Below are positions 1 through 8,595 of a stretch of 48,450 nt of DNA, piece after piece. Source of the DNA: Fonticula-like sp. SCN 57-25 (Eukaryota > Nucleariida > Rotosphaerida); contig MEDX01000679.1 in the NCBI GenBank assembly GCA_001724245.1, positions 1 through 48,450 on the forward strand, written 5' to 3'. How positions within the stretch are numbered: position 1 is the first letter of the stretch; each line of letters opens with the position of its first letter. The notes beneath the pieces were generated by a model that saw only the letters and a list, made by a program, of their open reading frames with translations, had not been told where the DNA came from and ran no database searches. A program made the translations under genes and the position numbers.

Positions 1-22
1 CACGGGGCAACAGCATAATCAA
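1..22 (+). repeat. Left terminal inverted repeat
   Basis: Starts CACGGGGCAACAGC and is the exact reverse complement of 5860-5881 over 22 bp. The first base is also the first base of the window, so a longer repeat or a target-site duplication upstream cannot be excluded. Confidence 0.9.
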
Positions 23-27
23 GCGCC

Positions 28-37
28 CACGTGGATG
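28..37 (+). repeat. Left subterminal repeat CACGTGGATG
   Basis: This 10-bp motif occurs inverted at 5833-5842, just inside the right TIR. Spacing to the TIR differs (5 bp on the left, 17 bp on the right). It may be a transposase-binding site; it also contains a CACGTG E-box. Confidence 0.6.
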
Positions 38-341
38 AGGGATATTTGGCTGATTTGGCGCCACTTTACCCACATATGTGAGCGCGTTGCCTTGAAGAGT
101 AATCATCTGGCTCTTTGCGGTAATCATTTTTTTTTTGTCGGTTGTCTATCCGCCGAATCTTTTTTTTTCCAGATCGCGTTCCGATTGCCCGAATTCTTCG
201 GATCCTCGAAGTGGTCATCACCGACATCGATTGCTTGATTCAGTTCCCTCCCTTTTGCTCGTCTACAGTACGCTTTTGCGCTCGCGGACGCCCAACACCT
301 CTTGCTAACACCTCTCGCTTGCAGGGCGCAGTAGGATTATC

Positions 342-2570
342 ATGGAAAAGAAGCAAGGTGGCAAGGTGGAGGTCGTCGTGCCGGGTGTCATCGATGAGGC
401 GCGTGGAGATGGCGTTCCGATCGGGCGAGTCCTGTGCTGGACTTACAAGAAGCGCCGCGCGACCAATTCGATCACCCTTGACGATAGCGGCTCAGTAGTG
501 TACAATATTGAGTACAAGTCAAGGAACGGTAAGAAGCAGTGGCTCGTATCTGGCCGCACGGTGACAAGAGCGGCCGATCTAATCCGCGGGCGCAAGCAAG
601 GGGGCCGTGGACCGGCTGGTTGGGTTGTAGGCCGCCTTCCAGGCAAGCATTTGTTTGGCCTTCACGACGACGGGCCTTCTACAACCGAATCCACCGGCGG
701 GTCCGAGCCCGCTGGCCTGGAGGAACCCCTGACGCTTGTACCCGACCCGCCTAATGTAGCTGAAGACAGCGACGACGAGAGCGGATGGGAAGAGGAAGAA
801 GAAGAAATGCCCGAAAATGAACATTCAACGGGGCCCGTGCCCCTCACACGCGCGAGCAATTTCTTGCTTCCACACGTGTTTGGGCTAAAGGACAATGATA
901 TCATTGACCACCTACCGCACCCGACAAAAGATTGTGCGGCGTCAGTTCTGCACCCCGCGAAACTCGAGCGGGTACAATGGAAGCCAATGACGAGAGCGAT
1001 GGCGGAGGAGGTAGCGGTCTTCTCAAAGTCGAACCGCATTAAGAAGAGTAGCAAAAAGAGCGCAGCGGGGCAAGCTGTTGCATCTCGACTGACTGGCCAG
1101 TTCGGCTGCAGCGTTACCGTTTCAGCGTGGCGAAACCAGCTCACCAAGATTTCAACAAAGGGCGGATTGGTGTCAGAGTTGCTGGCCAAAACACGTCATG
1201 AGCGCGACGCGCCGTGCGAAGGCGACCCACACGCACTAAACGCCATTGACGCGCTCCTCGTGTGCAATCACCAGCAACGTGAGGATGTGTTCCGCTATGT
1301 CGCGGCACGCTGCTTGGGAAGCGACCCATCGCGCGATTCCTTCTATCGCGCGATATTGCTTCTGCCTGGCGCATTGCGGCATGGTGAGACCGTCACCGGC
1401 GATGTCTTTGCAACGACAACCGGCAGTATGGTCACCGATTTTTTGTCTTTGCTTGCATTCGGCCAGATGCCAAAGCGCAGCATCTTTGCGCACACGATTT
1501 TGGCCGGCTGCCAACTAGGGTTGCAACCTCCCGCGCAGGGCGTGTTCCCAGAGTTTGTAAAGTCGTTCTATTCTTCAGTTTTCTTTTATGCCCGGGGCAA
1601 CGGGTACAACGCGATGCGCGGGCACAGCGGGTTGCGCCTGGCGTCCATGAACGTTCCCGGCATGCCGGCGGAATCGACGATTCGGGCATACGTAAAACGC
1701 CAGTTGAAGACAGTGCCAGCCATGGCAGAGAGGGGCATTGATATGACGGCAGTGGATGATGCGGTCAAGGCCGCGCCTGCCGACACCCTTCTGTGCGCGC
1801 AGCTCGATGGGCGCACGATTGACCACCGCGGCGGTGGCGATGTCGACCATGGAAGTACGATTAGAACCTCCTTTATCAATCTATACCGCCGGCATCAGCA
1901 TTGACTCACATCTCATTGGCGGGGTAGATGCTCAAGTAGGGAAAAGCTCCCGGAAAAGCCATTTGGAGCGAGTGGCGGCTGCGACTGCAGCACAGAACGC
2001 CGATGATCCCGTCGCGTTAAGGCAGCTGGCAGTTTCTGCCCTGAGCGATGTGCAAGGGGACATGGCCGCTTTTCGTGGTGACCTTAATAAGCGCCTATCT
2101 AAACTGGTAGCCAAGCAGGAGCGCTCCGCCGACGTCGCAAGGGCCCGCAAGTTGGAGGAGGTCCGTGAAATGCTTCGACAACTTGACGACGTTGCGGGTC
2201 GTGTTCCCTTAGTAACCCACGGGGTGGCGTACTTGCCCCGTACAATCGTCCGCCTTAACCCTGGTAGGTACTTTAAAAGGCAAACAGCGAAAGCCCTGGA
2301 GGACAGCGATCACTACCTTTCGAGGTGCGTCGAAAAGGGCATGTGGGGATAGATAAGGGGAGGTGATAGAGGGAGAGAGAGGAAAGGGAAAGGGAAGGGG
2401 AAAGAATGATATGGTGGTATCAAAGTCATCGTATAGGCAGGGAGATGCCTGGGAATCGAACCCAGATGCAATGCACATAACGAAACGTGCTGCAAAACCC
2501 ATCGTCTCTTCAAGAAGCCAACACGGTGATTTGAAGCGAAAGATACACACATACACACATGCACATACAC

Positions 2571-2614
<44 letters not shown>

Positions 2615-5161
2615 ATAGCCCTATGCAGTATAACTGAGATTAGGAATTCTAACGCGTACGCTTCTGTGAATAGATCCGGGAAAAATATCTTGTCCTTAGC
2701 GGGTTTACTCGGTGCGGGCGCACAGCTGTTTAAGGAGAACGAGCGGCGCAAAGCAATCAGCTACCCGCTGTATTTCGCAATGTGGAGCGTACCCGAGCCG
2801 GAGCTGAGACTGTTTAAAGGCGCAGCGCAAGGCATACCACTCTACACCGGCGATAGTCTACATTTTAGCAAGGGCGAAATAAACGCACGAGTAGGGGACA
2901 AGGCGTGGAACTTCACGATCCCCTATTTTAAAAGCGGAGATAAGATCTTTGACGTCGTGACCGGCGAAGCCGACATTGAGTCGTGTGCGCGCGCCTGCCT
3001 TATTGCGGCGGTCGAGCAGAGGGAAGTCGTACACATCGCGCAATTCGTCGCCGCGTCTAGCACGTTCGTCATTTACGCGAGGACAATATCGGCCGAATTG
3101 AGACAAGCTGCGTTGGATATGCTGAGCCGCATCGAGGACGAAAAAGCCGTCATGAAAAGAGTGCACGAACTACGTGCTCTTAATCGAACCCGCATCACGC
3201 CCTTGTTCTGCATGTCCGCGCCATCAACTTCGCCGCAATGGAGCGACACCGCGCTCGTGGGCAAGGCCCTGTCGGAGCTGCTCATTGCCGCGGACGACCT
3301 GCTGCGAGTGACGCCGACGGAGATGGTAGTGGTGATGGTCAGCGACACGGCGCGCGAGTCCACGTCGGAGGTGGGGCTCATGCTGACGGCCAAGGGCAGA
3401 GGAGGCGACTCCATTCGTCAGGCGTTCAAGCTTGTGTCGGACCGCGTGCTCGCTACCGCCGGGGACTCGCGTGACCACCTCACTGGCGACCACTCGGCTG
3501 TTGCCGAGGTCACTTGGCCAGACTCCTGCTCGCTGCCCCCCTTTCTCTGCGAAGCCCCGTCGCCGCCCCATGTTAAAGTCCACCCGCTCGCCCACATGGC
3601 TGTGGATGGGGAACACCATGAGCTCCTTCTCCGTGGACGTCGTCAGTCGGAAAACGCGGATGTTGAGGATGTGCCCCAGATGTTGTCGGAGGCCATCCGC
3701 ATGGTGCGCAAGGAGGTCTCAAATATTCTTCATGATATCGCACCGGTGCGCCAGTGGACCGTCGACGTAGTGGCACAGGCGGCGGAGAGCGTTGGTGGTG
3801 CAGAATGGTCGGCGCTGGTCCAGGCTGCAGCCGAGGATGTGGAGATGACCGCTGATGTTCCTGCGCACGAGCCGACATTATCAAGGAAGAGGAAAAAGGG
3901 TGAGAAGCGGGCAAGTAAGAAAAAACAGAAAACAAGTTGCGACATTGATGGAGAGTTGGGTGAGATAGAGAAGGGGATACGGGAAGAGGAGGGCGATGAA
4001 GAGGACAAGGACAAGGACAAGGACAAGGACAAGGACAAGGACAAGGACAAGGACAAGGACAAGGACAAGGAGTTAAAGAGAGCGCAACTTACGGCGGCGC
4101 TCGACAAGTTTCGAGAACTGGTGTTCGCCTTGCGTGCGCAAGAACTAGAGTGGAAGTGCCAGGGCGTTCGTTTCTCGTTCGCCCAGCATTTTTACGTCCC
4201 ATGCCCGCGAGGTGGCCGCGTCGCGTGGACTTCGATTGATGCCGGCCATCTGCTGAAGCGCCTTCGGTCAGCCACGGGATGCGGACACGCTGCTGCCAAG
4301 GAAGTCCCGCGCCTCCTTCCAAAGGACATTCTGGAAGCGGCGGCCGCCGACGACAAGGCGCTCGCCGCGATCCTGCGCGGGGCTGACCCGCAGTCGGTGC
4401 GATTCGCCATTTACCTCTTCTCGGAGAAGGTGGAGGCGACCATCCGAGCTGCCAACGCAGCCGCCGCCGACATTATCGCCCGCTGCCGCCGGTTTTGGAT
4501 GGCGCACGACCAGCGCGGCCTGACCGCCGAAACGCGACGCAGCCATCTGCTCGCCATGCGCTCGTGGCTGCTGGAAGGCGTCGACTTGCGCCAGTGGTTG
4601 AAGGTGGGGGTGCCTAGCTACGTGAAGGGCATTCCCATCGACACCTTCGAGGCCTTGGTGGCGTCTGCCGAAGCGGTCGCCGCTTTGCAGGCGTTTTCCC
4701 GTGCGTTTAACGCGAAATTTCTACGTGGAATGCTAACAAAAAATGACGCTATAGCATTTTTGCATACCCGCGCGCTTGGCTCGGATAATGTTGAGTGCCT
4801 ATTTTCCATCGTGCAGTCCCACGTGGGTACTCCGACCGCATCGAGCGCCCTGCAGTTGTTCGGCAAGCTGGTGCTGGAAAGGCGGAAGGCGGCAGATCGT
4901 CTGCTGCCGTGGCGTTATAAGAGGAGAAAGGCGGCGAAGTACCTTCATCGTCGCGATGAGGTACAACACCGCCGGTCGTTCAACACGCCATCCTCCGCCG
5001 CCAATACCACCGATACCACCATTCGAGCGCAACGGCCGCAGAGGGGATCCCTCCTCAAGGCCTTCATGTCGGCGCCAGAAGCGCGGGCCGCCCAGCGCGG
5101 AGCGGAGGGCGACCTCATAACTCCTCGCCAGCACAACAAGAGGCGCGCCGCGCGTGTATAA
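342..5161 (+). CDS. Putative transposase, P/THAP9-like (three exons)
   Basis: Proposed exons are 342-1854, 1928-2324 and 2674-5161, joined in frame to about 1,465 residues. The donors (GTACGA, GTGCGT) match the host splice style. Residues 1-200 are basic then acidic, with no recognisable THAP zinc finger. At roughly 440-470 lies a Tyr-rich region followed by PAESTIRAY, like the segment before the catalytic core in P-superfamily transposases; a possible first catalytic Asp sits in 'AQLDGRTID'. Residues near 750 hold Arg/Lys-rich nuclear-localisation-like runs and then an 11-unit Asp-Lys repeat. Near 1330, 'RALGSDNVECLFSIVQS' resembles the block carrying the last catalytic acidic residue. A Lys/Arg-rich tail ends the protein. 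The alternative is two separate genes (342-1904 or 342-2352, and one starting after 2666), but the second reading frame has no ATG near its start, which favours splicing. Confidence 0.55.
2446..2466 (-). other. tRNA T-arm / Pol III B-box-like sequence
   Basis: On the minus strand the sequence reads CTGGGTTCGATTCCCAG, a perfect 5-bp T-stem with a canonical T-loop and a match to the Pol III B box GGTTCGANTCC. The upstream bases (2480-2530) form a GCAC/GTGC hairpin but no convincing D-arm, and only a mismatched acceptor stem can be drawn. I read it as a degenerate tRNA or the head of a tRNA-derived SINE, not as a working tRNA gene. Confidence 0.35.
2571..2614 (+). repeat. GATA tetranucleotide microsatellite
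   Basis: About 11 tandem copies of GATA in the transposase intron. The preceding CACATA-rich stretch (2544-2570) is also low complexity. Confidence 0.95.
4004..4069 (+). repeat. GACAAG hexanucleotide repeat (Asp-Lys)11
   Basis: Eleven exact copies of GACAAG encode alternating Asp-Lys inside the transposase. Being in frame and within coding sequence, length change would alter the protein by two residues per unit without frameshift. Confidence 0.95.
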
Positions 5162-5832
5162 TATGTAAATGTTTTTCTGTATCATAGCTGCATACCTTGT
5201 GTACATTATTGTATAATTATCCTTGTAAACTATGTATTAAAACCAACATGAAAGGGAATACAAGTGACCGAAAACTGGACCACAACGAGCTTAGTAAAAA
5301 TGCACCAAACCATCTCTAAACGTACCATAAATACTAATACAAAAGTCGTAGAAGAAGGTGAAAAGGGACGTGGGTACAAACGAAGAAGGCTCAACAGGAT
5401 GCGGTCATAGGATGCCATCCGCACGACAAAGGAGACACGGCAGCCCGCTTAACGTGCCCTGTGCGAGGAAAGGTGAGCAAACGCAGTGAAAACAGCAGCA
5501 TGTCGCACCGAGCAATTAAATAAAACATATCGCTCTCATAACATACCAAAAACAAAAAGTTTCCGGCACGTTGGCGTCGTCTGTACGCGATGGAGAGCAG
5601 CGTTCGGATCAACAACCAAGATTACCGAGCATATGAAATATTAAAAAACTCGAAATCCAACTGCCGCCCGCCCTTCCGACACTTGAAAATTTTCAATAAT
5701 ATGATACCTGTGTATCTTGTGAACATGTTAGTACCACTCAAGTGTCCCCCGGATGCGGTCACCGCGCACCATCGAGAATCCCGCGCGGGCGTTCGCGCTT
5801 GCCGCGCTCTTTTCAGAGGGGCGTAACGATAC
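5162..5832. other. Transposon 3' non-coding region
   Basis: AT-rich sequence between the transposase stop and the right subterminal repeat. Short open frames occur here on both strands but have no recognisable domains, splice support or composition like the genes. I see nothing else in it. Confidence 0.6.
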
Positions 5833-5842
5833 CATCCACGTG
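5833..5842 (-). repeat. Right subterminal repeat
   Basis: Inverted copy of the 10-bp motif at 28-37 (CATCCACGTG on the plus strand). Confidence 0.6.
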
Positions 5843-5859
5843 GTCCGATCCGTAATTTT

Positions 5860-5881
5860 TTGATTATGCTGTTGCCCCGTG
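5860..5881 (-). repeat. Right terminal inverted repeat
   Basis: Exact 22-bp reverse complement of bases 1-22. The base after it (5882) begins the promoter of the GTPase gene, whose start codon is at 5930. Confidence 0.92.
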
Positions 5882-5885
5882 AAGC

Positions 5886-5922
5886 CAGTTTGCAGATTGC
5901 AATTTGCAGGATAGTTTGCAGG
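5886..5922 (+). promoter_or_regulatory. TTTGCAG promoter motif cluster
   Basis: Three near copies of (A/T)TTTGCAG (5886-5895, 5901-5909, 5912-5922) lie directly before the GTPase start codon. The same element occurs before ASCC2 and the tRNA methyltransferase gene. Confidence 0.5.
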
Positions 5923-5929
5923 CTCGAGG

Positions 5930-7619
5930 ATGCTGGTGTCCACGACGGCACGGCGGTCGGTGCGGCTGCTTGGCGTGGCGCGCCTCGCGGCAGCCGACGC
6001 TGCGCGGCAGTGCATCGGCTGCGGAGCGCACCTACAGGTCACTGACCCTGCGGCGGCCGGGTATGTACCGCCGAGCCGGCTGGTCACTTGGAGCGGGGCC
6101 TCACGCCGCGCTCGCGAGCGACTCGCATCGCTGACGGCGGGCGAGCCGGGCGAGGCACCGGCCGACGAGCCGGTGGCCGACATCAAGGTCGCAGAAGAAT
6201 CGATGAAGCTTGTCATGGCGCCGCGGTCAGAGTTCCAGGAGCTCGATCCCACGCTTGTGACGGACGACATGGCCGTGATCTCGGCGGGCGATATCAAAAA
6301 GGCGCGCCGCGAGCTCAAGTCGGCGACGCCTCGCGTCTCGTGCCAGCGCTGCTATCACCTGAGCAAGTATCGCGAGGTGCTTTCAGTGTCGGTGACTGCG
6401 AGCGACTATGAAAAGGTGCTCAGGCAGATCCGCGAGCGGCCCGCGCTCATCGTGCTGGTGGTGGACGTGCTCGACTTTCCGGGCAGCCTGCTAAGCCAGC
6501 TGGCCGCAACCGTTGGCAAGCATGAGGTGCTTCTCGTCGGTAACAAGGTCGACCTGCTGCCAACGGACGCGCGCCGCGTCGGTCTCAAGCACTGGCTCGA
6601 AGGCGAAGCGCAGCGGCTGCTCGACAGTACGCGAGTCGGAAAGTTTTTATTGTGCTGATGAATGTCGATAGCGCGCATCCGTGGTGTGCACCTTGTGAGC
6701 GCCCGCAGCGGCGAGGGCGTCGACGACCTTTTAAAGGACATTAAAGAGTCTCGCGGCTCGCGGTCAGTGTACATTGTGGGCTGCGCCAACGTGGGCAAGT
6801 CGGCTGTCATCAATCAGATCCTGCGCCGCGACGGCCGGTCGTCGCGGACGCTCACCACGTCGCCTGTGGCCGGCACAACGCTCAACCTTGTGCGCTTTAC
6901 GCTACGGGACGGGACTGTTGTCCACGACACACCCGGCCTTATCCCCGACAAGCCGCTCCTCCACAAGGTGCGCTGATTGCCTTGCCACTTTGCGTCTTTT
7001 ACTAAATCTTTTATAGTACCTCACGCATGAAGAAATGGAGCTGGTGATGCCCACCAAGCCGTTCAGCGCGCCAATGTTTTCACTGGTGCCCGGCCGCTCG
7101 CTGCTGCTCGGCGGCCTCGGTCGGATTGACCACGTTGGCCCCGCTCCTTCGGTGCTGCTGACGGCCTTTGTCGCGCCGGGCGTTACGCTGCACGTAACGC
7201 GCACGGACACGGTGGACTATTTTGTCAAGAAGCACATGTCGAGCCGGCAGCTGCGGCCGCCGCTCCCGCGCGACAAGTTTGGCTCGACCGAGGAGGGCGC
7301 CCTCCCGGTCAGTGTCCCGCCGATGCCGCCGGCCGAGCAGATCGACTTTGCCGCGGCGCCCGTCGTGCCCCACGGCTCCAACTCGTGGCACGCTGCGCTT
7401 GACGTTGTGTTCCCCGGCCTCGGGTTCGTGTCCGTCACGGTGCCGCCGGCGAGGGCTACCGACAGGCAGGCGTCGTTCGACGCCGACACGGCCCTGCGCG
7501 CGTTCTACCCCGAGGGGCTCGGCGCCGTCACGCGGAGGCCAATGCTCCCGTACGAGGCGCAGAAGCGCGGGCCAAAGGAGCGCGGGGGGATGCACGCGCG
7601 CGTCTACTACAAGCCGTGA
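5930..7619 (+). CDS. YqeH/NOA1-type circularly permuted GTPase
   Basis: Exons 5930-6626, 6672-6967 and 7017-7619 give 531 residues. The start is the ATG after the TTTGCAG cluster; the first ~20 residues are Arg/Ala/Ser-rich, like a mitochondrial presequence. A YqeH-type zinc motif follows (CIGC near 25 and CQRC near 140). The GTPase motifs are in permuted order: NKVD (G4) near 205, SARSG (G5) near 237, GCANVGKS (G1) near 269, then DTPGL (G3). Homologues act in mitochondrial small-subunit ribosome assembly (human NOA1, bacterial YqeH); organellar location here is inferred from the N-terminus. The gene is tail-to-tail with the orphan at 7721-8509. The transposon ends 48 bp upstream, so its promoter may be very short or partly inside the element. 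Confidence 0.9.
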
Positions 7620-7720
7620 GGCCCAGTGTCCATACTGTTGAGTGTACATATACTTGTATTTACAATAACACGACGGTCTATACAATGTGGCAGAGAGCGC
7701 AGAGGCAAGGCGGGGTGGCT

Positions 7721-8509
7721 CTACATGACGTGGGCGTACGCCGCCGGGTCGATGCGGTACATGTTGCCGTACTGCAGGGACGACTCTTTCTTGTCGTCCA
7801 CCTCTACGATCGTCACCGCCATGCCTGTCGGACTGTGTGAGCAGCGCGGTAAACAAGGAGGCGTCGCGTACTGTCGCTATCTAAAATTCTATACATGACA
7901 GTAATGCAGGCCGTCTTGGTCCAAAAATTGAGCACCACGAGGCCCACGTTGGCCATGAAGCGCCCCGTGCACAGCGATCCCGAGTACTGCCACTCGAGGT
8001 TCATTTCGTTCGAGCGCGACACACACGTGCACTTCATTACATAGCCGCTTCTCAACTCGCCGCGCTGAAGAGACTTGCCAAAGCTCCACCGAATATGCCG
8101 TACGCCAATCTCGGCCTCGAACCGCTGTACCTCGTCGATCTACCGCGGCGCGTGTTACCAACATGAGATAGAAATACAGGGCGATCGGCGTACCTGCACA
8201 ACCGTGTTGGTCTCGCGCAAATGCCCGTATCCGCCACCAAACTCACGCCACTCGAGCGTGCGCTTCCACGTCCCAAGCCAGTACTTTACAAGCTCATTCT
8301 CAGAAATATGGTGCTCCTGCCGTCGCCGACGGTGAGCGTCAACAAAAGGACGCGCGGCGCGATCGTACCTTTGCGCTTTTGAGCCCCCGAGGTACCACCT
8401 CGTCATTGTCGCTGTCGTCATCATCCTCCGCCAGAGCCGCCGGCCCGGCGCCCTTACGCGGGCTCTGCGCCGGCGAGTTTGTCCTAATTCCAAGCCAGCT
8501 AAGGTCCAT
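7721..8509 (-). CDS. Conserved-looking protein of unknown function, 201 aa
   Basis: Exons on the minus strand are 8509-8369, 8316-8194, 8124-7895 and 7832-7721. The third donor (GTATAG) is atypical but is the reading that restores frame. The protein begins MDLSWLGIRTNSP, has an acidic stretch near residue 33 (AEDDDDSDNDE), then a compact Trp/aromatic-rich domain (KYWLGTWKRTLEWREFGGGYG, later a Cys-containing strand-like segment and VVLNFWTKTACITV). No signal peptide or transmembrane helix is evident. I do not recognise the family. It is divergent from ASCC2, with only 86 bp between the two start codons. Confidence 0.7.
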
Positions 8510-8542
8510 TGCCGCGCGTCGCCGTCGCTTAGAGGAAACGAA

Positions 8543-8576
8543 AACTGCAAACCCGATGACAGTTTGCAGTTTGCAT
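8543..8576. promoter_or_regulatory. Bidirectional promoter element with 10-bp inverted repeat
   Basis: AACTGCAAAC (8543-8552) and GTTTGCAGTT (8562-8571) are exact inverted copies separated by 9 bp. The second copy continues into TTGCAGTTTGCAT (8564-8576), identical to 29405-29417. It sits centrally in the 86-bp space between two divergent start codons. Confidence 0.6.
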
Positions 8577-8595
8577 CGTGACGCAACGCCTCATC

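Larger units (their letters stand above)
2325..2673 (+). other. Unusually long intron of the transposase gene
   Basis: This 349-bp interval runs from a GTGCGT donor to an AG acceptor and keeps the frame across it. It holds a purine-rich stretch (2355-2410), a tRNA-like B box on the minus strand and a GATA microsatellite, unlike the plain 45-80 bp introns elsewhere. It may contain a small nested insertion. Confidence 0.5.
1..5881 (+). mobile_element. Complete DNA transposon, P-element/THAP9-like
   Basis: The element is bounded by 22-bp perfect terminal inverted repeats (1-22 and 5860-5881, beginning CACGGGGCAACA), plus a 10-bp inverted subterminal repeat containing CACGTG at 28-37 and 5833-5842. 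It carries a single large spliced gene (342-5161). The superfamily call rests on two weak protein signals in the expected order: a P-superfamily-like 'PxxSTIRxY' segment in the middle and a 'GSDNVECLFSxVQS' block near the C-terminus that resembles the D-x-x-E-N-x-F-S block of P/THAP9 transposases. The left target-site duplication cannot be seen because the window begins at the first TIR base. The identical TIRs and uninterrupted exons suggest recent activity. Structure is confident, superfamily assignment is not; a different cut-and-paste superfamily remains possible. Confidence 0.82.

Noticed and set aside
342-1904. First transposon frame as a separate gene ending at 1904
   Set aside because: A host-style GTACGA donor at 1855 with an in-phase acceptor at 1927 extends it naturally; kept only as an alternative.
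2446-2530. Functional tRNA gene on the minus strand
   Set aside because: Only the T-arm folds well; no D-arm, mismatched acceptor stem and wrong arm spacing.
5590-5826. Small gene at the transposon's right end
   Set aside because: AT-rich, no domain, runs into the subterminal repeat; nothing beyond an open frame supports it.
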